DNA of 64,000 nucleotides, from NCBI RefSeq assembly GCF_900573885.1, contig NZ_UPSE01000594.1:1-64000 (forward strand), given 5' to 3'. Shown here one piece after another: positions 35,602 through 42,948 of this stretch. How positions within the stretch are numbered: the stretch's first letter is position 1; each line of letters begins with the position of its first letter. Source of the DNA: Pseudomonas viridiflava (lineage in GTDB: Bacteria > Pseudomonadota > Gammaproteobacteria > Pseudomonadales > Pseudomonadaceae). Both the position numbers and the translations under genes were made by a program. The notes under the pieces are model-generated. The model was not told the origin of the DNA. It did no database searches and saw only the letters and a list, made by a program, of their open reading frames with translations.

Positions 35602-38021
35602 TTGATTTTCTCATAGACGTCATCAGCGGTCGTTGGTTGCCAGTGCCACGACTGACCTGTAATAGCCCAAGCATCGTCACCTTCCAGAAAAATTTGCGTT
35701 ATCTTTCTCTGTTCTCCGTAACGATATAATGCTGATTGCTGCTCTGTCTCGTCTGGAGCACCAGATGTCAAAGGCTGCCATTCCTGGATTTTATCTCTTT
35801 TCGTATTCATATAGTCCTTCCCTTCAGAACCAAAAACACGTCCCTCATCTCCCATAGAAGTTAAGCGGTTGATTGCCATAATTACAGTATTATTCAACCC
35901 ATGATAATCATGATCAACAGTAACCCAATGCCCAGGTCCTTCATCCTTTAGCCCACGTGGAAACTCAATTTTTACATTACCAGGTGTCGATGAGAAAAAC
36001 GGTGCAGTCCTTCCTGATGAGAATGAACTGGCCGTCCAAACCGGATGAAAGTGATACATCTGCCCATGCCCAGGCAACCCCAACTTCTCTCCTGCCTCAG
36101 TCATCCAGTCAAACTGTTCAACGCGCTCTTTCTCCGCTTCCCAGTTCAGGTTTTTGCTTATCTTGCTTCGGTTAGTCAGCTTATCTAGCGCACTTAATTT
36201 CTGCGGTCGGTACATCCATTCGCTTTCGCTGAATAAAATCACGCTAGCAACCTGTTGCGCATAGGCGGGAAGTTGGATGGCTTGCTGTACGTCGTTGGCG
36301 GTCAGGGGGAGGCTGTCGTCGAGGTCGATTTTTTCGCGAAGTGCGGTTTTCAGTGGTCCTTTATCGCCTTTTTCGGCCATGCGCCCGAACCGTGCCAGGT
36401 CTTCTTCGTTGAGGCGGTTTTTGGCGCATAGCTGGGAGGCGAACAGTTGTTCCAGGGAGTTGCTGTTGAACACGATTTCCCAGTCTTTCCATGCCCAAGG
36501 GCTGTGCCATCCGACGCCTTGCGCGTGTTCGCAAACCCAGCCGCTTAGCAGGTTTCGATTGGTGTCGTGGAACAGGCCGTCCAGTCGGTACCAGGTACAG
36601 GCCGCTTCGCCGTGCTTCGCTGGAACATGGAGTTTGCTTTCGGCAGGCAGGGAGTCGATGAGGTTGCGCGGCAGCGACAGGGGTGCCGCGCTCAAGCTGT
36701 TTTGCCAGTATTTGCTCGGTGGCTGGGCGATTCCGAAGTGGGGTTGGTCGGCGATTACCATCGTGCCCGTGGGGAAGTGCAGCCAGGTTTTTTCTCCGTC
36801 GGGTAGCCGTTGCGCCCACGCGCGGCTTGCTTCGATAAAGGCGGGCACGCCAACGGGGCTGAAGACTTCGAGGTGCAGTTTCTTTTCAGGCTGGGGGTCG
36901 CCAGCGTCCTGATACCGGCCGATGTGGCCGATCAGGTCGCCTGCCTTGATGGGTACCGGTCTTTCCAGCACTAAGGTGTGGTTCTGCGCCTGGGGTTCGC
37001 GCACGCGTTTTAGCGATTTGTTAGCGACGTACTGGTTAACGCGTTCAAGCTTGCGGAAATCGCCTTCGCCGCTAACGGTAATTTGGGCAAAGTGCGGCAG
37101 CTTGCCGATAATTTCGCTGTTCACGTTGGCCTCAGCGCGAACGTTTAGCACGCCGGGATAGGTGTCGACCCAATGCTCGCCTTGCGGGGTTTGTTTTAGA
37201 AACCGGCCGGCGATGTAGCCTTTTAGCTTGCCTTGAGCATCCAGCAACCAGGCCGGGCCAAGGCCTTCGAGTTGCACGTATTCGCCCTCGGCACACACCT
37301 TCACAGCCGTGCCCCGCGGCAAAAAACCGAGCCCCGCATTCCCTGTATCTCCCCACACCGTTGCACCGCGCTCGTCCCGCGGGCGCGCTGCCGCAGCGGT
37401 GTCGTACGGATTGGCGCGGCGCAGGTCGTTGGCGTTTTCGCTTACTTCGCACGCTGGTGGCAGCGTCCAGAACTCGGGCCGCGGCGTTAGCGGCGCGTCC
37501 TTGTAATCGGCCCAGTCCTGCAGGTGCATATACAGGCTGTAGACGATCAAACGTGGCGGCGTGTCGGCGCTACCCGCAATCGGTGGCGGCTGAAGGCTAT
37601 GGCGAACCAGCACGAAGTTGCGCGAAGCAGGCTTGGCGATGGTTTGGCGGTTATCGTTGTAACGCACGGTGGGCGCCGTTTCGTCGATGCGATAGGCCAC
37701 CACTTCACCGTCGGCCAGGCAGTGCACGCTGGTTTGGTCAACCGTGCCGGCGGTGCCACCGTCGAAATGCACACCGTTGTGCCAAAGGCCGTTGCGCCCC
37801 AGCGGAAAGTAACCGGAGGTGGCCTTGGCTAACTGGGTCAGTTGCAGCAGTGGGTTGTTGGTGTCTCTGAACGGGTGGGACCAGTTCTGCACTGGCGCCA
37901 GCTCTGGATACGTCGGCACGGGAGGCGGCGCTGGGCAAACAGGCATGGGTATTTCGGGATAAACCGCTTCCCGTCCCGAAACCGCCAAGGCTTGGCGGAA
38001 TTTTGCGAGGTAGCTGAACAT
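35598..38021 (-). CDS. Modular T6SS-linked effector: degenerate M23-like fold, SH3 segments, linker, variable toxin tip
   Basis: 807 residues, no signal peptide. A Pro-rich start is followed by a split M23-like fold: WHNGVHFDGG (H81, H85; the usual Asp is His) plus VHCLADGEVVAYRI, then a closing strand KKLHLEVFSP near 383, where HLH is KLH, so the general base is absent. Between them are SH3-like segments (about 210-345: GYIAGRFLK; PGVLNVRAEANVNSEIIG). Residues about 500-660 are a linker duplicated in the orphan module. The last about 147 residues are an unrecognised toxin-like domain (DHDYHGLNNTVIMAINRL). Composition falls from GC-rich to AT-rich at the linker. The gene follows the T6SS tag operon and is coupled to a membrane immunity candidate. 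Delivery by the T6SS is inferred. Confidence 0.7.
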   Translation of the reverse strand: MFSYLAKFRQALAVSGREAVYPEIPMPVCPAPPPVPTYPELAPVQNWSHPFRDTNNPLLQLTQLAKATSGYFPLGRNGLWHNGVHFDGGTAGTVDQTSVHCLADGEVVAYRIDETAPTVRYNDNRQTIAKPASRNFVLVRHSLQPPPIAGSADTPPRLIVYSLYMHLQDWADYKDAPLTPRPEFWTLPPACEVSENANDLRRANPYDTAAAARPRDERGATVWGDTGNAGLGFLPRGTAVKVCAEGEYVQLEGLGPAWLLDAQGKLKGYIAGRFLKQTPQGEHWVDTYPGVLNVRAEANVNSEIIGKLPHFAQITVSGEGDFRKLERVNQYVANKSLKRVREPQAQNHTLVLERPVPIKAGDLIGHIGRYQDAGDPQPEKKLHLEVFSPVGVPAFIEASRAWAQRLPDGEKTWLHFPTGTMVIADQPHFGIAQPPSKYWQNSLSAAPLSLPRNLIDSLPAESKLHVPAKHGEAACTWYRLDGLFHDTNRNLLSGWVCEHAQGVGWHSPWAWKDWEIVFNSNSLEQLFASQLCAKNRLNEEDLARFGRMAEKGDKGPLKTALREKIDLDDSLPLTANDVQQAIQLPAYAQQVASVILFSESEWMYRPQKLSALDKLTNRSKISKNLNWEAEKERVEQFDWMTEAGEKLGLPGHGQMYHFHPVWTASSFSSGRTAPFFSSTPGNVKIEFPRGLKDEGPGHWVTVDHDYHGLNNTVIMAINRLTSMGDEGRVFGSEGKDYMNTKRDKIQEWQPLTSGAPDETEQQSALYRYGEQRKITQIFLEGDDAWAITGQSWHWQPTTADDVYEKIK
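36040..36521 (-). repeat. 482-bp linker repeat, effector copy
   Basis: Partner of the copy at 34439-34920. In the effector it encodes residues about 500-660. Homology stops exactly where the toxin tips diverge (after YHFHPVW). Confidence 0.92.
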
Positions 38022-38345
38022 GGCTAAGGCTCTGTTTGCGGGTTGCCACGCCGGAAAAGCCGAGGCTTCTCGCGCAGGGGGATGTGAGCAAAATCAGATA
38101 GCGTTGCTCGTTGGCGAGAAAGTAAAACCGGCGGGAGGAGAGGGCGAAGCCGGATGCTTCGCAAGTCAGGCGGGGATGAGTCAGGTTTAGCCTTGGGATT
38201 TTCCTGATTCAAAGGCGTTGAATGAGTAACCGCCCCGAAGCCGAGGCGGGATTGATCAACGCGCAAAAAAAAGCGGCATCACCAAAAGCCCTATGGGGCC
38301 CCGATGACGCCGCTTTGGCGTTTGCGCTGGCTAAGCGCCGTTTCG
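38022..38345. other. Gap between tagQ and the effector gene
   Basis: 324 bp. It holds the tagQ terminator at its right end (38265-38313) and, on the minus strand, should hold the effector promoter. No convincing promoter boxes or other features are seen. Confidence 0.5.
38265..38313 (-). terminator. Intrinsic terminator after tagQ
   Basis: GCGGCATCA (38273-38281) pairs with TGACGCCGC (38305-38313), one mismatch or bulge, followed on the minus strand by a run of eight T (38265-38272). It ends the T6SS tag operon. A homologous copy is at 29989-30037. Confidence 0.8.
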
Positions 38346-39251
38346 TTACGCCTTAGCGCAACTCTCCGGTGCCCAGTCACCCATATCGGGGTTGTTGCAC
38401 ACGTCGTTGATCATGGTTTTGCCTTGGGTGGCGACTTTCTGGCTTTCGGTGCGCGAGGTTTGCGCTTTTTGCGCGGCTTTCTCGGTGGCGACGGCCTGGG
38501 TCGATACTTTGGCGCGTTGGGCTTTGGTAACGGTCACTTTCTTGCCAGCGTCGGCCTCGGCCACTTTGGCTACGGTGTCGCGCTGCACGCCAACGGCGAT
38601 CAGGTCTTTTTCGTAGGCTTGGGTGTAGGCGTCGAGGTCTTCGCCGGTGCGGCCGTCAGCGGCGGCGAGCAGGGCGTTGGTTTCTTTCAGGCCGCTGACG
38701 ATTTCGGCCAGGTGGGCGCGGCCGTCGGCTTCGCTGATTTTCTTGGCTTTGCGGGCATCGCGCAGGCTGGCGAATTCGCGCTGGTAGCAGGCTTGGGCGG
38801 CTTTGGCGTAGCCGACGCTGCGGTCGATTTCGCCGGTGCTGCGGTCGATGTCGGTGGCGTAGGAGCCGATGCGCTGGTTGTCGTCGGTGATCTGTTTTTG
38901 CTTCTCGACGTAGTAACCCGCCGCGCCGCCGACCAGGGCGCCGCCGGCTGCGCCGATCAGGGCGTTGCGTGCGGCGTGGTCGTCACCGGACAAACCGCCG
39001 GCCAGGCCGCCGATCAGGCCACCGGCAATGGCGCCGGTCATGGCCGAGTTTTTCACCGAGTCTTCGGTGCCGCGCAGGTGCGATACCGGCTCGTAGCACG
39101 CTGGGTAGTACTGGGCGGTGGTGGTCGCCGCTACTTTCGACGTGGGGCCGGTGCTGGCGCAACCGCTGATGAAGATGCAGCTGGCGGCCAGAAAGGACAT
39201 CGCCATACGTGCCGACGAGTTGAGTGTGGTGTTGATGCTTGCCTGCTTCAT
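38346..39251 (-). CDS. tagQ: T6SS-associated outer membrane lipoprotein TagQ
   Basis: 301 residues from ATG 39251. Lipoprotein signal with lipobox ISGC (Cys about 31) followed by ASTGPTSK. A glycine-zipper stretch (AGGLIGGLAGGLSGDD and GAAGGALVGGAAGYYV, about 74-117) precedes a helical region rich in Ala, Lys and Gln, and the C-terminus has CNNPDMGDWAPESC. Size and place, last in fha1-ppkA-tagTSR order, match TagQ of the P. aeruginosa H1-T6SS, an outer membrane lipoprotein that holds TagR at the membrane. A 64-nt gap follows tagR; a terminator follows tagQ. Its 3' end is duplicated at 30058. Confidence 0.82.
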   Translation of the reverse strand: MKQASINTTLNSSARMAMSFLAASCIFISGCASTGPTSKVAATTTAQYYPACYEPVSHLRGTEDSVKNSAMTGAIAGGLIGGLAGGLSGDDHAARNALIGAAGGALVGGAAGYYVEKQKQITDDNQRIGSYATDIDRSTGEIDRSVGYAKAAQACYQREFASLRDARKAKKISEADGRAHLAEIVSGLKETNALLAAADGRTGEDLDAYTQAYEKDLIAVGVQRDTVAKVAEADAGKKVTVTKAQRAKVSTQAVATEKAAQKAQTSRTESQKVATQGKTMINDVCNNPDMGDWAPESCAKA

Positions 39252-39315
39252 GGTGTTTTTCCCGTTCTTGGTGTTGTGTGTTTCGCGGCCAGATAGCCCG
39301 GCCGCAAACGCTTCC

Positions 39316-41025
39316 TTAACGCTCGCCGTTCGCGAGCAACTGCTCCAGAATCGCCGCCGGATCGGCACGCTTATCCTGGCGATACTTTCCTACGTGCGTA
39401 ACGAAGAGGGTGGCACGTTTGACCAGGCTCTTGCCGAGCACTGGTTTGCGGTTGAGCTCTTCTTTTATGCGTTGCAATTGCGCCTGAATCACCGCATCGG
39501 TGTAGCGGGTGCCGGTGGCCAGGTTGTCGATGTAAATCTGTACGGCGCCATCCAGTGCGCTTCGCCCGTTGGCCATCGCGGTGGCAAACAGCTTAGCTGA
39601 GGCTTCGTCCTTATTTGCCTTTGCTTGTTCCTGACTTTTTTTCAGGTTGGTCAGGCGAATGTTGTAGTTGTTGATGGTTTCAGCCACCAGCGCTGCCGAC
39701 TGAATAAGGTTGCCGGCTGCTTCTTCCCGCTGTTGGGCAATCAGCGAGACGTTGCGTTTCAATTCTTCGTTAATTAATCCGAGCTGAGCTTGCAGCGCCG
39801 GGTCGGTGCTGGCGGCGATCAGGCGGTCGAGGCTTTTGGTCGGGTCGGCGGTGTCGTCGATCGCGTCGGTGAGCGAGGCCAGGCGGCCTTCTTTTTGCCA
39901 TTGCGTGAGCAGCTCTTTGTAGCGCGAGCGCGGGGCGGAGAGGGCGCCCAGGGCCACGCGGAAACCGGTGGTTTCGTTGGCTTGCTCGGTGCCGTCGGCG
40001 GCGAACAGCGGGTATTCGCGGCGCATGCCGGTGAACAGCGTGGTTTCGCCTTCGAGGTAGTTGCCGCCTTTCACCACAAAGCCACCGTAGGTGCCTTGGC
40101 GGCGCCCGGCGTGCACCAGCTGGAACGATTCCTGAACCATTTCGGCGGCGTTGCCGATCACGTCGTACAGGCCGATGGGGTTGGGCAGTTTGGTGCCGAT
40201 GGGCAGCAAGCGCGCGGCCTGCCCGCTGCCGCCTGCCACCTGGTTGTAGACGGCCCAGTCGCCAAGCGGACCTTCCTGATCGCTGCCTTCGACTTTGCGC
40301 GGGAACAAGCGGCCTTCCAGTTCCTGGCGGCTCACGGCCTGGGCGCCACGGGCGGCGAATTCCCATTCGGCTTCGGAGGGCAGGCGCACAAAGCTCAGGC
40401 CGCCGTCTTCGGCTTTGGCGGTGCGGCCGCTCACGGGCAGCAGGTCGCGGTGGTTTTTCATCAGCCAGGCGGTGTACACGGCGGCGAAACGCTCAGCGTC
40501 GAAGTGCGACACCTTCACTTTCGGCAAGCGCGCCGCTGCGCCGGTGGCCGGTTCCGGGCAGGCCGGCGGTTCGCCTTGGCCGGCCAACGAGGCGGCTTGG
40601 TCCATGACGGCGGCGTACTGGCGGGCGGTCACTTCGTATTTGCCGATGAAATACAACATGGGCGACAGCGGCGTGCCGGCTTCCTTCTTTGGCAGCGCCG
40701 GTTTCAGCGTTTCACGCCAGGCTTCAGGCAGGTCGGCGAGGGTGAACTGGCCGTTGATAAAGTCGCGGCGGTAGCCGGAAATAAACGATTGCTGGTAGCC
40801 GCTTTCACCCTCGGCGAATGGGTAGCCCAGGCTGATTTCGCGGTCGTCCAGGGCGCCGTTGGCGAGCACATACACGTAGCGCATCACCAGATTGCCGCCG
40901 CATGGCAGCGGCAGGCTGACGTCGTCGGGCAGCGGCTTGGGGTTGTCCACCGAGGGTTCTTCCGCCCAGGCGTTCTGACCCAATGCCAGGGCCAGCGCCG
41001 CTACTGCCGTGAACCGCTTAAACAT
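39316..41025 (-). CDS. tagR: TagR, formylglycine-generating-enzyme-like T6SS regulator
   Basis: 569 residues. Signal peptide about 1-21 (ALALALGQNAWAEE). Residues about 50-350 form the FGE-sulfatase/SUMF1 fold: LPSEAEWEFAARG and GLYDVIGNAAEMVQESF are the family signatures. The remainder is helical and likely coiled coil (about 370-569). In P. aeruginosa TagR is periplasmic and acts upstream of the PpkA sensor domain to trigger T6SS assembly; it is not an enzyme there. The start overlaps the tagS stop by 8 nt. Confidence 0.9.
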   Translation of the reverse strand: MFKRFTAVAALALALGQNAWAEEPSVDNPKPLPDDVSLPLPCGGNLVMRYVYVLANGALDDREISLGYPFAEGESGYQQSFISGYRRDFINGQFTLADLPEAWRETLKPALPKKEAGTPLSPMLYFIGKYEVTARQYAAVMDQAASLAGQGEPPACPEPATGAAARLPKVKVSHFDAERFAAVYTAWLMKNHRDLLPVSGRTAKAEDGGLSFVRLPSEAEWEFAARGAQAVSRQELEGRLFPRKVEGSDQEGPLGDWAVYNQVAGGSGQAARLLPIGTKLPNPIGLYDVIGNAAEMVQESFQLVHAGRRQGTYGGFVVKGGNYLEGETTLFTGMRREYPLFAADGTEQANETTGFRVALGALSAPRSRYKELLTQWQKEGRLASLTDAIDDTADPTKSLDRLIAASTDPALQAQLGLINEELKRNVSLIAQQREEAAGNLIQSAALVAETINNYNIRLTNLKKSQEQAKANKDEASAKLFATAMANGRSALDGAVQIYIDNLATGTRYTDAVIQAQLQRIKEELNRKPVLGKSLVKRATLFVTHVGKYRQDKRADPAAILEQLLANGER

Positions 41026-42217
41026 CGCGTAATCCTTCCGAAGCTTCGATCTGCGCCGCGCGCCAACCGCCGAGTGCAGCGGCCAGGGCGCTGCAGGTCA
41101 GGGTGGCCAGCGCCGCCAGGAAAAAATGAATGGGCAATAACTGGCACACGAACTCGCCGGTGCCCGTGTCGAATAACTGGTTCAGCCCGGCGCCGGCTGC
41201 TGCGTACAGTAACCCGGCCAGCAGCAGACTAAACGCGCCGCTGTACAGCGCCAACAGCAACAGAAAACCCACCAGCGCGGCCGTGGGAAAACCCAGCAGG
41301 CGCAACACGGCCAGCGCTTTGCGTTTGCGCTCCACCGCCGCCAGCGTGTTGGCGGCCACGGCAGCAAAGGCGCCGCCCACGGCCAGCGCGGCAATCAGCC
41401 AGAACACCAGCGTGAGGTTATGGCTGAGCGAGCGCACCTGAGCGATGGTTGAGGCTTGCGTGGCTACTTCCTGACCGAGGCTGGCGAAGTGCTGACGCAA
41501 GCTTTCCACGCCATCCAGGTCGGCCGCATACACGCGCAGCCCCGGATACACGCGGCTGCCCGGCACCGACGGCTCGCCGCCCGGCCAGTCGAACGCGGGC
41601 ACGGCGCGGCCGTCGCGGTAATCTTCGGCGGCTTCCAGCAGGCTCAGCGGGGCGAACAAGCCATCGCGGTTGAAGGTGGCCAAAGGCAGCACCGCCTGCA
41701 CCGTCACGCTGATCTGCCGCGATTCCACTTGCCCGTTCTGCTGCCGCCCGAAACGCGCGCTCAGGCGCTCGCCGGCTGCTACACCGAGTTTCTCGGCGGC
41801 GCTCTGGCTCAACACAATCTGCTCGCCGGTGGGCAGCGGCACGTCAGCCAACAGTGGGTCACCCTGGGCGGTGGGAATCATCTCGACAGTCAGCGACTGG
41901 CCGCTGCCGTCTAGCGACAAATCCGTAGTGGCGGCAATCTGCCGGGTGCGCGGCAGGGCGAAGGCCACGTCCGCGCGCAGTTTCAATTCAGCGACATCGG
42001 CGGCGCGGTAACGACCGCCGCCCAGGGTGATCACTTCACGGATCGACGGGTCGTTTTCCAGGCGGTCGGTCAGCGTGGTCACCAGGCCGAACTTGAGCCC
42101 GAACAACACCAGCAGCGGGGTGATCACCGCCGTCAACGCCAACACCGCGCACAGCGACAGGCGCGCTTCGGTGCGGTAATCGGCCCAGGCCAGTGACAAC
42201 AGCAACCCCAGGCGCAT
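41018..42217 (-). CDS. tagS: TagS, FtsX-like ABC permease of the T6SS signalling system
   Basis: 399 residues from ATG 42217, which overlaps the tagT stop by one base (TGATG); a GTG three codons upstream is an alternative. Topology: one helix near 20-45, a large periplasmic domain (about 50-255), then three helices (about 260-290, 300-345, 360-385), as in FtsX/MacB permeases. With TagT it forms the inner membrane ABC complex that, with TagQ and TagR, senses envelope damage upstream of PpkA. Confidence 0.9.
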   Translation of the reverse strand: MRLGLLLSLAWADYRTEARLSLCAVLALTAVITPLLVLFGLKFGLVTTLTDRLENDPSIREVITLGGGRYRAADVAELKLRADVAFALPRTRQIAATTDLSLDGSGQSLTVEMIPTAQGDPLLADVPLPTGEQIVLSQSAAEKLGVAAGERLSARFGRQQNGQVESRQISVTVQAVLPLATFNRDGLFAPLSLLEAAEDYRDGRAVPAFDWPGGEPSVPGSRVYPGLRVYAADLDGVESLRQHFASLGQEVATQASTIAQVRSLSHNLTLVFWLIAALAVGGAFAAVAANTLAAVERKRKALAVLRLLGFPTAALVGFLLLLALYSGAFSLLLAGLLYAAAGAGLNQLFDTGTGEFVCQLLPIHFFLAALATLTCSALAAALGGWRAAQIEASEGLRDV

Positions 42218-42948
42218 CAGTGCCACGCCTCTTTATTCAAGGCGCCGAGCGTGGCGGTTACGCCGCCGTCGGCATCGCGCCGCCATTCAATCGGCAACAC
42301 GCTCAGGCCGGCGCTGCGGGCCAGGGGTTCGTCGTGGGTGGCGATGACGGTGCAGGTGCGATGAACTCGGGCTTGCTCAACCAACAGCTGCATCACCCGC
42401 TGCGCGTTGGCCGGGTCGAGGGAGGCGGTGGGTTCGTCGGCCAGTACCAGTTTCGGCTGGTGGGAGAGGGCGCGGGCGATGCTTACCCGTTGGCGCTGGC
42501 CAACGGACAGCCGACTCGGGCGCTTGTCCAGTTGCTCGGTAATTTCCAGGTGCTCGGCCAGGCGCTGCACCTGCTCGTCGGCTGCCAGATTCAGCAGGCG
42601 GCGCGGCAGTTCGATGTTGCCGCGCACGTCGAGAAACTCGAGCAACCCGCCGGTTTGTAATACGTAGCCGCAGGCCTTGCTGCGCAAACGCGCCAGGGCG
42701 TCGTGGTTGTTGGCGCGCCACAGCGCGGCGATGTCGAACTGGCCGCCGTCCACCTCGAAATGAAACTGGCCGCTGTTATCCGGCGACAACACCAGGGCGA
42801 GCAAATCCAGCAGGGTGCTTTTGCCGCAACCGCTGGGGCCGACCACGGCAATCTGCTCGCCCGCCGCCAGGTCCAGCCTTGGAATGCTCAGGCTGTAGCG
42901 CTGGCGGCCGGTGCCGCGGGTTTTCTGAATGTCGCGCAGGCGCAGCAT
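42217..42948 (-). CDS. tagT: TagT, ATPase of the TagST complex
   Basis: 243-residue ABC ATPase. Walker A GPSGCGKST (37-45), signature LSVGQRQR (about 151), Walker B LVLADEPTAS (about 168), and the switch His in VIATHDEP. Closest to MacB/LolD-type ATPases that work with FtsX-like permeases. Its ATG overlaps the ppkA stop and its stop overlaps the tagS start, each by one base, so ppkA-tagT-tagS translation is chained. Confidence 0.93.
   Translation of the reverse strand: MLRLRDIQKTRGTGRQRYSLSIPRLDLAAGEQIAVVGPSGCGKSTLLDLLALVLSPDNSGQFHFEVDGGQFDIAALWRANNHDALARLRSKACGYVLQTGGLLEFLDVRGNIELPRRLLNLAADEQVQRLAEHLEITEQLDKRPSRLSVGQRQRVSIARALSHQPKLVLADEPTASLDPANAQRVMQLLVEQARVHRTCTVIATHDEPLARSAGLSVLPIEWRRDADGGVTATLGALNKEAWH

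Noticed and set aside
38346..39251. Porin or OmpA-type identity for the glycine-zipper lipoprotein
   Set aside because: No OmpA C-terminal domain or beta-barrel pattern; place and size fit TagQ.
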